DNA of 64,000 bases from Warburgia ugandensis (lineage: Eukaryota; Streptophyta; Magnoliopsida; Canellales; Canellaceae), in assembly GCA_035236585.1 (NCBI GenBank), contig CP141132.1:38753880-38817879 (forward strand), given 5' to 3'. Shown one piece after another: positions 1 to 11,790 of the stretch (positions are counted from its first letter, which is position 1; every line of letters begins with the position of its first letter). The notes below the pieces were generated by a model, which did not search any database, had not been told where the DNA came from, and saw nothing but the letters and a program-made list of their open reading frames with translations. Made by a program: the position numbers and the translations under genes.

Positions 1-3000
1 CTTCATATATAACATAAATAGAATTTTGTACAAGATAAAATTCCATTGAAGGAATATACTTTTATTAAATTCTAGAATCCATCTATTGGTTCACAGTATA
101 GCTGGGTATCAATACAATACTTGTCCAAACTACATAATCCAAATTTCAAAGCTCACCATACAATAAAAACTCTCAATAAAATACAATGCTCTCAAATAAA
201 AATGCATTTCTTCAAGGGATATACCCCTGATTGATTATTCTTTCCAGTCTTCTTAAGTCTTGAGTTCCTAATTCTCCTTCTCTGTATCTGAGATATTGTA
301 AACATTCAAACATTTACAATATCTCAGCAAGCTATGCTTGGTAGGGGATTCAAGAAGCATAATAATTTGACAATATAATCCTAATACTTCATAATCCCAT
401 TGTTCATAAACATACTCATGGATTAATTTCTTTACTTTGTTGTATATGTACATCTTTATACATACATACTATATATGTCGTATAGATATATATACAGTCA
501 AAACTATGAAAAATAGTTAACATCTCAAACATCAATAGTCATAGTCAGACACTCTGAGTTGATCGATCATCCGTACTCTATTAGAAAATACTCCCTCATT
601 TGGGCAGTATCATCACAATCAGCCATACTGAGTTGATAAAACATCCAGACTCTGCTAGGGAAATACTCCCTCATTTGGGTAGTATCTGCATGTCATTATG
701 TCATGCATCATAATATAAAATACTCAAAGGACTACTATGCTATAGTATGATCCGTACTAGCTCTCTTAGATAACTACTTTCATACTCCACGGATACCAAA
801 TGTGAAAAATCATCTATGTCATGTCTATATGGGGAGACAGATCGTCACAGTGGTGGCCTTCCCATAATTGTCCCACCCAAAATTTTGCCTCTCTTTGGGA
901 ACGGTATCATCATATATATCACATTTCAAAGAGCGGGTAGCCAAACCCTCGTAAACCTCCTAGCATAGCATCCCCAGGCATACACCTGTTTAAAACAAAA
1001 ACCACAAGCCTCCTTGCTTGTGTATAACGTATTCTATTACTTATCAGATGTCTTGTCAGTTTATATCATCATCCTTGTATTTTGGTATTCTTATACCAAG
1101 GATAGGATTTCACTTCAAACTTAGGGATCATCATTTACAATGAATGATACCTATGTTCATATAAGTTTAGGGATCACCATTCTATATGAATGATTCCCAT
1201 GTATTGATTTTTATACTTATCAGACAATTTATCTATTTATCTAGGGATGGAATACCTTCGAGTTCCCTATTCACTTACAGTTTTCCTCAGTTCTAACTTA
1301 ATCATTTCATAAGTGTTTTGGTTGGATCATAAGAGTTTTCAAGGGATTTAATACAAGTATTTACATTATACTTGTCAACATTTCCAAACATATGATCATG
1401 TATTCAACATGTATTTCTCATGTAGATGCATTCATAAAATCCTTCTAACTTCAAGTAGTGATTCATCTCTTCAAATCTTCCATGATCTTGATTGACGTAT
1501 GAAATTTGTAAATCCATACATACTGTCAATATTTATACAATGTGAATAATCCTATATTTTTTATCCTATCTATATTCTTTGTCTAATCTTGTCCCTTGAT
1601 ATAAAGGATCAAGATCTTGTGTCCTATCACGATCTATCTTCCTTAAATAGTATTGATCGATAGATTTGATGGTTAGAATGATCTTCTAATCTTTCAGATC
1701 TAAGTATTTTCTATTCTATGTCTTTGTGTATTCCTTTCTTTGATCTTGATCTTTCATAGATCCTTTGATCAACAATTTATACTTGTTGATAAAGATCAAG
1801 GGCTTAGATCTTCTATCATCTAGTTCTTCTTTGATCTAAGTTTAGTTGTTTGATCATCCCTAAGGAGGATGATCTAGGTTCTCTTCCTTGAATCATATTT
1901 GATCAAAGGCTCAGATCTTCTATTATATTTGATCTAAATTGCAAGCAATATATATATATATATATCATACATCAAAAAGTATTTATTTGTTTTATTGTTC
2001 TTGATCATTCAAGATAATTTACTAACCTTTTATGCTCTTATTATTATTATTCAACTAGTTAATGTTTTACTGGTTGGAGATAGCTTATTTCATCATAAGT
2101 CTAAACAGCTCCTGTTATTTCCAATTGACTAAGGCTTACTAGATGAATGGCTGAATACAAAGTGGTTACTTCAATCCTCATGTAAGTAGATGTTTAGCTC
2201 TCACAAACGATAATAGAAGGTATGGGAAGAACGAGGCTCTATTAGAGAACCCCACTAACCACCATGTTCAGCATTCACTAGAGTGACCTTAGCTCAACCT
2301 TTCATAAGGTTCCTATGAGCATTTTAACCCTAAATACTCTTTCTAATTGATTTTAATTAAATCCATGAACATTTAAATTGTCATTCATGGGGTTTATTAT
2401 TCTCGTAGTTTGGGTCAAGGATTTGATAATTCTTATATTGTCCTACTAACTATAGCCCTTACTAATATTAAGTCAAAGTCATTCACTCATCTTAATTGTC
2501 CATGAATCTCTATATTCCATTAGTTTAATGTTTTGGTGATTTATGCTCATTATATCTTAATAGCTACTTAACAATTGAATCTACTAATAAAATTTGACAA
2601 CAATTAAATAATAAACTTTAAAGCATAAATTCAATATAAGTTTAACAACCATTTATACTAACATGCTTCCTATGAATGTAACTTAACCTAAACTAGCATG
2701 ATCCTAAGTTATGAAATACATTAAATTTTACTTCTAATCTAATGGAATCATGTGAAGATCTCAAATTTAAACTAACATAGTCCTAAGATAATTAAATCTA
2801 CCAACCTAATAACATTTGGAGCATAGCATGGTAAAATTTAAGAATTACACTATCATGCTTCCTAATTTATAACATAAATCACATTTACAATTTTGTTATC
2901 AAATAAAAGACAATTAAACTAATTAGATTAAGATTATTAAAAACTTTTACTAATGATCCAACCATTAGATCTTAGATCTTTTCCTTTAGATCATGGGTTT

Positions 3001-4929
3001 TAATTATATTTAAGGCTTTTACTCCTTTAAGATCCAAAGATCATATCCACTTGTTTTTGTCACATTGAATCCATGATCTAACTAGATTTCATCATAATCC
3101 CATTCATACAACCCATACAAAAGGTCTGATCATGCTTGATCTCATTGATCAAGTGGGTCCCTTTGTATTTTTAGTGTTTTTCTAACATAAAGGCTAGATG
3201 TCTCAATTTATCTTAGATCTGTCAAAATAAATCATAGGTATTACTTTATTTCAACTTTACTTCATCCTTAAATCAGATCCCCAAGATCTGATCATCTCAG
3301 ATCTTGAAGATCATGAAAATTTGAAGTTTATTTCCTAAAAATAAAAAGTTTCTTAAATATTTTTATCAATTTTATGCTTTCATAAGAAAATAGACATTAC
3401 AAGCTTTCCATAACTTCTTTCGATCTTAATTTGGAGTTCAAATAGCTCCACAATTGACAAATGAAGTTCACAGTCATTATGAGGGTCCAGATTTGATTTG
3501 GGCCCAGAGGAATGGATAGTTCTGATCGTTTGGGGGCAGGCCAGTTTGGTCAGGCAAAGCAGTTGCAGTGCCTTCGTCACTAGGACGCACACGGTAATGC
3601 GCTGCTCGAGACCTGCGCTGTCATGCGGACGTTCTGTCAAGACATCATCGCATACGGAGTGTGCACATAGAGACCCTCCCGCAAGGTGCTTTTTTGTGCA
3701 ATGTCTCGTTGCAGTGTCCCAGGAGGCAGATCTTATAAAGAAGATCGAACAGTTCATTTTGGTCTGTCCAATCAATTCCTCTTTAATCAAGGGCTAAAAT
3801 CTTGATGAAATTTCTTGAAAATTCTACCCCTACGAGTTTTAGTCCCTTTTTGGATCGATTGGACGACTTAGATTTCCCATTAGATTTCCCTTTTTGGATC
3901 GAAATGAAGGGTTCTTTTCCTTAGTTGTTTTTTATAATTTTTAACCTTAACTTAATTTCAAAAAAATAAAAATTATATAAACTAACATGAAATAAGTATG
4001 GGAAGAGTTTCCACTTACCTAATTGGAGAAAAATGTAGGTTTTGCAGCCCAATTTTAAAGAAATATTTCATTGATGATAAGATCGCCTAATAACTACTTA
4101 TTTGTGATTTACTATTGATTGCACCATTGGATCTTGAAATTTCTTTGGGGTTTTGTAGATAAGGTAGTCTAGGACAATATGAATGGTAGGATTTGTGAGA
4201 TATTATTTAGAACAGAGTTCCTAATTGAATTTAGGTCTCTTGTTCCAATTTGGAGAGACGAGAGAGAAAGTGAAAGAAGAGAGATTTTTGGGAGTTTTGG
4301 AATTTTGGGAATGAATCTAGACCTGGTTTTCTAGGGGAAGTAATATAATTTTGTGGGAATTTTAATGAACATTTTTGGACAATTTTTGGGTGTGTATTTA
4401 TAGGTGTTTTGTGATTTTTCATAATTACTTGTAATAATTCTATTTCAATTCTTTTGAATATTAAATTAACATTGGATCCTCCACTACCACCTCCCTATCC
4501 ACTATTAGATGGTAGTGGTTTGAACACTCATTACATGTTTTCTAGCCGTTGGATTCATTTGTGGGCCCCTTGTGGGCCCCACGTAGGTGTAAAAGGAACA
4601 TTTGACCCTTTTATGGAGAAAAATACATTTTTTTAGTACATCCTAAATATTGATGTCTTGGATCTTGGTTATGGGTCAAATTACCATTTTACCCTTTTAT
4701 TCATAAAAGTGGAGAAAATTAGGGATTTTTTTATTTTAACTCAAAATTGAATGTACTTATTGTCATTTTAATTGGTTTTTTTAGTGCCTTCATAATTTCC
4801 AAGTTTTAAATCATGTTTTAATCTCTATAAAAATAGAATTTTCAATAACATAATATTCCAGCCCAAAATTTTTGAAATTCAAACTAAATTGATTTTCTCA
4901 ATCAATTTACAAAAATAGGTGTTATTACA
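1..4929 (-). mobile_element. Very long LTR (about 5 kb), minus strand, Tekay/del-like Ty3/gypsy
   Basis: The right edge is the reverse complement of an LTR start (TGTAATAACACC, ending at 4929). Along its length the segment matches the minus strand of the solo LTR at 37729-42634, including the stem-loop at 288-327 and a CpG-rich stretch near 3480-3720. The last ~140 bp of the LTR lie beyond the window. No gag or pol is seen, so it is either a solo LTR or one LTR of an element extending left. Assignment to a chromovirus of the Tekay/del type rests on the great LTR length and the TGTAATAACC-type start, and is an inference. Open frames inside it are short and not conserved in the other copy. Confidence 0.75.
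288..327 (-). other. LTR stem-loop, 15-bp arms
   Basis: CTGAGATATTGTAAA and its reverse complement flank a short loop. The same stem-loop occurs at 42171-42210 and 21414-21450, always next to CCCCTACCAAGCAT(A/T)GCTTG. It lies near the 3' end of the LTR and may belong to the R region or the RNA 3'-end signal. Confidence 0.8.
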
Positions 4930-5033
4930 CGAGGGTTGCTATGGATTTTGCATTGAAAGCTGTATTCTTATAGATGGTGGGGAGAGTTCTATTTGTTTAT
5001 GAGTTTCACCCTTCTAAGAACTAAGATTTATTA

Positions 5034-5613
5034 ATCTTTATATTAAGGAAGTTAGGAAAGAGGGATAAGATTTGAGAAAGAAGCTAAGATAGGATAAGAC
5101 AAGGATGATGAAAAGGTAGTTGGAGAAAGCAAGGAGACACAAGAAGTGGAAACTAGGAAGGAGGATTTAGGAAGTGGAAAAGCAATTAGGTATCTTCTCT
5201 TATTGGTTGACTTAGCATGCCTATCTACTCATGTTGTTAGATTCCCATTTCTCTTGCTATTTATCTCTTTGGAACACAACTTCTACAAGTGGGAAATTGC
5301 TTGAAAACTTCCAAAAATATGTGATCTTTATATTAAGGAAGTTAGGAAAGAGGGATAAGATTTGAGAAAGAAGATAAGATAGGATAAGACAAGGATGATG
5401 AAAAGGTAGTTGGATAAAGTAAAGAGACACAAGAAGTGGAAACTAGGAAAGAGGATTTAGGAAGTGGAAAAGCAATTAGGTATCTTCTCTTATTGGTTGA
5501 CTTAGCATGCCTATCTACTCATGTTGTTAGAGTTCCATTTCTCTTACTATTTAGCTCTTTAGAACACATCTTCTACAAGTGGGAAATTGCTTGAAAACTT
5601 CCAAAAATATGTG
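5034..5613. repeat. Two tandem 290-bp units
   Basis: The block beginning CTTTATATTAAGGAAG and ending CCAAAAATATGTG appears twice head to tail (about 5034-5323 and 5324-5613) with only a few differences. It is purine-rich (GGAAAGAGGGATAAG). No coding sense is apparent. Its 3' edge runs into a TGGCTT-rich Athila-like LTR piece, so the unit may be a local duplication of sequence next to an old LTR. The stretch 4930-5033 between the long LTR and the first unit shows nothing recognisable. Confidence 0.85.
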
Positions 5614-5960
5614 GACCCATGTAGCTTGGCTTAAGTGGCTTGGATGGCTTCTAACTTGGTGGCTTCATTGGTTTGCATCTTGGCTTGGCTTCTCCAAGCC
5701 CTTATTTCGTGGCTTATGTGGCTTAAGTGGCTTGAAATCTCATGCAAAGATGGTGGATTTTGAATGGATTTTGGGCCCACTTCTAGTCACCTTGAATTCT
5801 CATCTACTAGCTCTGGATTGATCTTGACCCTTAAACTTTGAATTGATAAAAAATGGGTCTTGATCTCTCTGGGTTGATCTGGATCATCAATTATCATCTA
5901 AGGTGATCTAGACTATTGAATCATCCTTTTAACACCTGAAAAAGATTAAAAAAAACCTCT
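5614..5960 (-). mobile_element. Diverged Athila-type LTR fragment, U3 part
   Basis: On the minus strand this resembles the 5' part of the Athila LTRs here: repeated AAGCCA motifs (TGGCTT on the plus strand), a GTGGGCCCA-like block and GATC-rich sequence. It is more diverged than LTRs A-H and has no clear ends. A frame at 5579-5821 is a by-product of the TGGCTT repeats. Confidence 0.45.
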
Positions 5961-6340
5961 AATTAATACCCACAAAATTATAATAAATCACTTACTTAAC
6001 GTGGATTAGCTTTTAATCATGCAAAATATTAGATTTTTATATCATTAGCTTAGAAATGCTTGTGGCATGAATTTTTGGAAAAAACCTAGAGTAATGCCCT
6101 ATGATCTATGACACACATATTACTAATAGGGTGCTTTTTATGCAAAATTTGCTACTGATCTCTAAACATTTAGATATCCAAACAATCTCTCCTTAATTGT
6201 TACCCTAACTTAATTTCTTATCACGCTCATTCAATGATAGTAAATACTTCTCCATTAAGGGATGAGACATATAAGGTAATAAATAAATAAATAATTTATA
6301 ATCACTTTATTCAAAAGCATTGGTTTATTCATTAAAATTT
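5961..6340. other. Unassigned AT-rich stretch
   Basis: No coding, RNA or repeat signature recognised. It has a short ATAA run near 6280. It does not match the other copy of repeat X, which starts to align at about 6341. Confidence 0.5.
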
Positions 6341-7650
6341 TATACTTACATATGTTATAATAATAGATCATGAACTTCATGTATTAATTAGTCACAAAAA
6401 TAGCATTTGGTGGTAAGCATCTCATAACACCTCTGAAAATAACTTTTATACATCCTTATATTCCAATTTTCTTAGTACAAATTAAGGATTCTAACATTAG
6501 CATTTCAAGCATAAAATGTGCATCCTACAGACATCAATATCATGTATAAAATCATATCAAATTATAGCTCAATTGCAAGGATGAAACACAAGCATGAGAG
6601 TAAGGTGAATGATGCTAAAACTCATTCAAATTTTCTCAAATTTTGATGCATTAAAAACTAGGTGCATGATCCACATTAGAGCAAATCCTATTATCCTTCA
6701 CATAAGGAGAAGATCCCATTCTTTTCAAGCCCAAATTGCACTTCAATTTGGAGTGGGCAGGGGCCCTTTTTCATGCCACCAGCACAAGGCTGCTTCCCCT
6801 CTCCTTTGCTCTTCAACTAAAGCTCTTTCTTCCGTCTTTCTTTCCCCTTTCCCTCCTTTTCTTCTCCCTTCTTCTCTGGTTTTACTTTCTTCCTCTATGG
6901 TTTTCTCTCAACATCTCACAATTTCTCTAAGATGGACACATGAAAATGCAATCCAAGCCTTTAAATTAGTTTTATAGTAGGAGCCATCTTTTGCTTTATT
7001 ACATTGAGTATGTGAGCTGCCCTAATGTCCAGATTACACTTTATGCATGCCAACATGTTTCTCACCATGCAATAATGTATTAACTCCATTCAATTAGCAT
7101 TAGTTTTATTTCATTTACCTTATGTTAATTTTTTTTATAAGTTATAACTTATGTCTTTTCAATTCAAGGCCATTTCACTTAGGTAATTAGGTGCATGGAC
7201 TACATTAGCTAGCCATCATTCATGCTAATACTATCATTTCATTAATCATCATGTTGATTAATTTTCACTTAAGCCTTATTCATTGTATCAATTATGCATT
7301 CCTTTTTCTAAGTCCTTAATGTGCTACTTAGGTGAGTGGTTTGATTTAGGCTAGCCACTCCATCATTTCAATTAGCACATTTCCCATACACTCTTGCTCT
7401 AGCCTAGGTGATGCATAGGCTCCTATTTGAAAAGGTGGGCTACTAAGTCACTCACTTTTCCATTATAAGTCTTGTCGATTCCACACTTCTCATGTGTGGA
7501 CTGACTCGCACTTAGAATTCTTTATATTTTTCTCTTTTGGAAAAATTAAAGGCTTTAACTTCATTATTCTTTTGATGAGAGCTAAACACTCATAATAATA
7601 AGTTATTAGTGCAAAATGATCCATTTATATTAGATGGAAAATTCTAAGGC

Positions 7651-7685
<35 letters not shown>

Positions 7686-7756
7686 CTTGAAGAGATTCCT
7701 TGAAGAACTTTTAGAGGATTGAAGGTGGAGTGATCAAGAAATCTTAAGTGTGTAAA
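6341..7756 (+). repeat. Unclassified dispersed repeat X, first part
   Basis: Several blocks match the minus strand of 51310-51920, for example TCTTAGTACAAATTAAGG at 6469, ATTTCAAGCATAAAATGTG near 6503, and the sequence around the dinucleotide run (CTTGAAGAGATTCCTT). The forward copy has roughly 700 bp (about 6600-7430) not found in the reverse copy. Open frames at 6609-6977 are pyrimidine-rich low-complexity sequence and not convincing. Class unknown: it could be an LTR or the internal part of a non-autonomous element. Confidence 0.6.
7654..7684. repeat. (AC)n microsatellite
   Basis: An uninterrupted AC run of about 15 units inside repeat X. In the inverted copy of X the same position holds a (CT)27 run (51426-51479), so different dinucleotides expanded at the same spot in paralogous copies. 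Confidence 0.95.
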
Positions 7757-8802
7757 ACCACCTAATTAGTATTCATGTGTTATAACTTATAGAATTAAAT
7801 TGGGGTTTTTAAACCAAAATTCATAACACAAGCATTTTTTACCTAATGAAGCAAAAGTTTGTTATTTTGTAGGTCCAAAAGCTAGTCTAAGGTAGGTATG
7901 TGATTAATCATGTTTTTCTAGGATTTGGTTTTTTCACTTTTTGTAGGGAATAAGATGTTGATCCAACAGTTGAGATCAATTAGGATGAAATTGAAGATCA
8001 TGATCAAAAGATTGAGTCAAAGCCTCAAATTTATTACTTCAACATAAGCCAAAGGACAAAATCATCTTGAGTACTAGTAATGGATGTGATTGAAGGAGCT
8101 AAAGATGGTCAAAGTGGGTCCATGAAGTAATCCATGGATTCCTACCACCTTTGTATGGAAGCCACCTTAGCCAAATAAGCCATGAAAGAAGGTGGCAAGC
8201 TAAGGTATTCAAGCCAAACCATACAAGCCATTCAAGACAAGGGTTGAAGCTAAGAAAATAAGCCAAGGAAGCTCTTTAAATCAGCCATGAGCTTAGCCAA
8301 TGAAGCCTTCAAAGTTAGCCATCTAAGCCATCAAGTTAAGCTAAATGGAAGGCTAGGATTAAAGGAGATTCAAGAGAGTTATCCATGAGTTATTTTGAAG
8401 ATAATTAAGAGAAAATCCATTAAAATAATAGGGCATGTGGACCAATGAGATAATAGGAATCAATGTTTAGAGTTTTTCTCACTTTTTCCTTAATTTCCAC
8501 CTCACCCTTAAGATGCACTATGAATTTTCAAAACTCTCACTCCTACCACCTCTTACGAAACTTCCTAACCAACCAAATTTCTCCACCTAACATATCCCAT
8601 CTCTTTCCTAACCCATTCCCACCTAATTTCCTAAGAAATGGGAGTTCAATAATTTTTGGAAAGGGGGAGATGCCCCTTCCTACAAACTAGGCATCTCCCA
8701 CAGAACTCCCACTTTAAGACAGCCCTCCTTCCTACCCACTTTTCTATTGGATGTCAACCCTCTTTCCCCCATCGTAGCCATTCAAATTAACTCTCTTTAA
8801 TT
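7757..8802 (+). mobile_element. Athila-type LTR A, 5' part
   Basis: Starts as GTGTAAAACCACC and aligns with the start of LTRs B, C, D and F (CCATGTGTTATAACTTATAG, then the AAGCCA-rich U3 and GGCATGTGGACCAAT block). It lies inside repeat X: X sequence ending AATCTTAAGTGTG precedes it and resumes as AAGGACTAGTAG after 11790. The first few bases of the LTR are missing. At 8802 the LTR is interrupted by foreign sequence. Confidence 0.75.
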
Positions 8803-8812
8803 CTAAGGTGGA

Positions 8813-8945
8813 TCCACCCAAGAGGGTAAACCCTGAGGGAACTTGACTTTGGCGCCGCCCAAGATGGTAAACCCTGAGGGTCTGGCTGCCTTGTTGATAA
8901 TACTCATAGTGGGCCGCCCAAGATAGTAAACCTTGAAGGAGATGA
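8813..8945 (+). repeat. Three degenerate ~55-70 bp units
   Basis: A module containing (C/G)C(C/A)CCCAAGA-GGTAAACC(C/T)TGA-GG occurs three times in a row, near 8823, 8858 and 8913. It lies at the left edge of the inserted LTR fragment. Confidence 0.65.
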
Positions 8946-9473
8946 CTACTAGATCATGGGGGTAATGTCATGCCTGTTTAATACTGCTGAGGAAACCATT
9001 AAATGAGTATACAGCTTTGTTGAACGTTAGGCTTATGGTTTGCATTTTTAAATTTAAAATGAAGTCCATAACTTAGTTACTCATCTATTGAAACAGAAGT
9101 GAATGTCCTATGGTTGGACATGAATGAGGAATTGTTATGGAGGTGCTTGTTTGTGTGCTATGGCTATTGCATCATATCTGAATTTAGAATAAACTGCAAT
9201 TTTGTTCTAATACCCATATGCCTTACTTGATAGTACATACTAACTACCTTGTAAATGATAGGCTAAAATGGAAATGAATGCTATAGTGTTGGGTTTGAAT
9301 GTTCTTTTAAGTGTAGCTCGACAAGAATGATTGAATATACATGGGTTTTAGTTCTTTTTCCTTACTGGGTTTCGCAGCTCACCTTATTATTTTGTAGGTA
9401 CCAGTCAAGCTGAGAAGAGAAAGGTGGTTGAATGAAATGAAGAAAGCCTACTTGGAGATGCAAAATTTTGTAT

Positions 9474-9497
9474 TGTGTGTGTGTGTGTGTGTGTGTG
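9474..9497. repeat. (GT)12 microsatellite
   Basis: An uninterrupted GT run just after the TTTTGTAGGTACC block of the inserted LTR fragment. Confidence 0.95.
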
Positions 9498-9882
9498 CTG
9501 ACGCCAAGTATGAGTTATATCTCATTTTTGACAATTAGCCTTATGCATCCTATGTGTTTTATTTTGATAAGCATGTATGAGGCTTACTTGAACTCTTAGT
9601 TGTCAAGCAGGTTTTAATAATGTGTTGTGATGAATAGTGTGGAGACTAAGTCTCCTTTAAGGTTTTGTAATTGTCATATTGTTTATTAGGTAAACCGCAC
9701 TGCATGCATTAAATGCATAAGTCCAAAAAATAGGGGAGACTCTACCAAAATTTCAGTAGAGCTCAGTAGTTAAAAGAGAGAAAAAATTTATTAGTTAAAC
9801 GCATAAATGCATATGATAAGAGTGCTTAGCTCTCTCAATACTTCTGCAGTGATATGTATTATGGAAAAAAAAAAAAAAAAAA

Positions 9883-10410
9883 CAGCAAGGCCACGTAGGC
9901 CTTGCTCAGCCATTGCTTATGTCAAATCGCGGCCTCAGGGATTGGGATCACAACAAATGGATACCTGCTTGGGCTTCTGCTGTCCAAAATGCTGGCTTCC
10001 CTGCAAAATTTTCTCTCTTAATGCAATTTCATTGACTCTTCTATGTATAGCCACAAAACTGCCAGCAGACTTCAATGCCCCGCCGCAAAGATTAGCTCAA
10101 CAAGCTCAGTGGTATTTGATTTGAATGCAATGAGCAATGTCATGCCTTCGTTAGGAAACATGGGGAATACTGAAATATTCTCCCATGTGGTTGCTTTGGG
10201 AATTCTAGTCATCACAGTAATTGTTAATGTCAGAATTCACATGGGTACAGGCCTGATTTATGTTTTCTTGCCCGAACATGCTGTAATCATGTTTTTCATG
10301 GTTCTTTTGCTATTGATTACGGTTTCCTCTGCTTTAACTGTTCCAACCACCAAGCAGTTGTGAGAAGAACAATATGATAAATTCCAAGTGGCTACTGATG
10401 GTTTTGGGTG
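9883..10410 (+). pseudogene. Captured fragment of a plant multi-pass membrane protein gene
   Basis: Two neighbouring frames together resemble part of a plant family of uncharacterised multi-transmembrane proteins. The first (about 9960-10085) has CWLPCKIFSLNAISLTLL and KLPADFNAP; the second (about 10085-10363) has VMPSLGNMGNTEIFSHVV, GILVITVIVNVRIHMGTG and SSALTVPTTK. A frameshift near 10085-10095 separates them and a TGA at 10361-10363 ends the second; weak similarity may continue to about 10410. At least two hydrophobic helices are visible (about 10185-10225 and 10275-10335). No start codon or full exon set is present, and an A18 run (9865-9882) lies just upstream. The fragment lies between an LTR fragment and the resumed LTR A, which suggests capture of host sequence by a retroelement. 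Family recognition is from memory; no gene name is given. Confidence 0.6.
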
Positions 10411-10426
10411 CTGCTACAAAATTCCA

Positions 10427-11790
10427 AGGTTCGTGCTTCTTTCTTAACTATTCAACCTAGGATTTGTAGGGTTTTTATTCATCTTTGAAGGTTGGTTAGC
10501 CTTTGCTGGAATTTCTTCTTTTCATGTCATCTTTTGATTTGTTTTCCTCTAGCTTTGCATGCATTTAAACTAAGATTCAAGTATGCTTTTCCATTGGCAT
10601 GACAACCAAGGGAAGTTATCTTGAATCTAGTTTTTCCCTTTCACTTTCATTGCATCTAATTCCTCTTTTAGCCCTCTTCATTTTCTAGCTTTGGTTGCTT
10701 AAGTTCCATTGAATGTCACCATAGTTTTGCATAGATTTTCCTTTTATTTCAAGCATACCTATTCATAAGTGAATGTTGGAACAATTAAAGAAGATTTTTT
10801 ATTGTAATTGAGGAGTGATTTAGATTAAGTCAACATCATTGTAATAGCATTTAATTTCCAGATTTGGATTACATGTATGAAATGTTATGTTGATGATTTT
10901 TTTGGATGTGATTCAATGAGATTAGTGGAATTTTCAATTCATGTTTGTGTCAAGTAGTAAGTTAACTTTGTTCTTGAATGTTTGAATGCAATAGAAGTGA
11001 TTAATTCCATGTTTTATATGTTATGGTCATTGAATGTTTCAATCACATTACTCCTGAAATTTCTTTGCATAAATGGTGTATGTCAATTTCCAGCACTATA
11101 AAATCTTGTTCACTTGACTTTTCAAGAGCTCAATTAGATTGTTAGATAGCTTAGTTAATGTTAGGAGTAGAATTTCATGCTTAGGTTTTCAATAGAGTTG
11201 ATTAAATCCACTCCTATCCAATGAATCATGCATACCATTCTATGGTTACATGTATGTTAATTGGGTAATTTCTTTTCATCATTGTTAGTAATTGCTGTCA
11301 TTTATTTTTCTAGTTTGATTTTAGTTAGATTCCATTAGTTTGCATCTTAGTTAATTGGAAAGTAATCAAATTTGTCATACTTGTTAAAATAGTTGATTTG
11401 GTTTCTTACTTTTCTTAGTTTTGTATGATTAGGAAAGTTTTAAAGTATGTTTCCATTAGATTAGTTATTAATTTCATGTTTAGGAAAGTTGTTAATTAGG
11501 AAAGACATAAAATTAGATGTTTTTAATTTAGGAATGTTTTAACTATAGAAAGTGCTTGTTTTAGGAAAGGTTTCCATTTAACATGTTTCGTATTTTTCTT
11601 TAGTTTCTAATTCCATGCTTTAATTACCATTCTTAATTTAGGTTAAAATATTATTTGAATTTTTGGCTAGGTTAGATAGTTTAAAGTAGGGACACCTAGC
11701 ATCACAATAGGTCACTCCTCATGAGATTGACCTCACAAGCATGCTATAATGCAAATGATTTGTGTGCTTGCTAGTTTTAATTACAAAAAC
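10427..11790 (+). mobile_element. Athila-type LTR A, 3' part
   Basis: Resumes at TCTTAACTATTCAACCTAGG, matching LTR F near 43290, and continues through the block shared by all copies (TTCACTTGACTTTTCAA, CAATGAATCATGCATACC, then TAGGAAAGT repeats). It ends at GCTTGCTAGTTTTAATTAC. No primer-binding site follows; repeat X resumes directly. LTR A is therefore a solo LTR. Confidence 0.75.
11430..11585 (+). repeat. Degenerate TTAGGAAAGT repeats in LTR A
   Basis: The decamer TTAGGAAAGT and close variants recur many times at irregular spacing. The same array occurs near the 3' end of LTR B (about 14995-15235), LTR C (21990-22110), LTR D (25770-25950) and on the minus strand in LTR H (54150-54390), so it is a built-in property of this LTR family. 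Confidence 0.75.

Larger units (their letters stand above)
8803..9740 (+). mobile_element. LTR fragment of another Ty3/gypsy element inside LTR A
   Basis: The sequence departs from the LTR consensus after CTCTTTAATT. It contains TTTCGCAGCTCACCTTATT followed by a TTTTGTAGGTACC-type block (about 9367-9402), an arrangement common near the 3' end of chromovirus LTRs, and AATAGGGGAGACTCTACC near 9730. The ends are not clear and no target duplication was found. Compared with LTRs D and F, about 200 bp of LTR A are missing at this site, so the insertion went with a deletion. Confidence 0.5.

Noticed and set aside
3380..3797. Overlapping open frames on both strands (136 and 99 residues)
   Set aside because: They lie in the CpG-rich part of a long LTR, overlap each other, show no domain, and are not preserved in the matching LTR at 37729-42634.
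6609..6977. 122-residue frame with a hydrophobic, Ser/Leu/Phe-rich stretch
   Set aside because: The hydrophobic part comes from a pyrimidine-rich run; absent from the other copy of repeat X.
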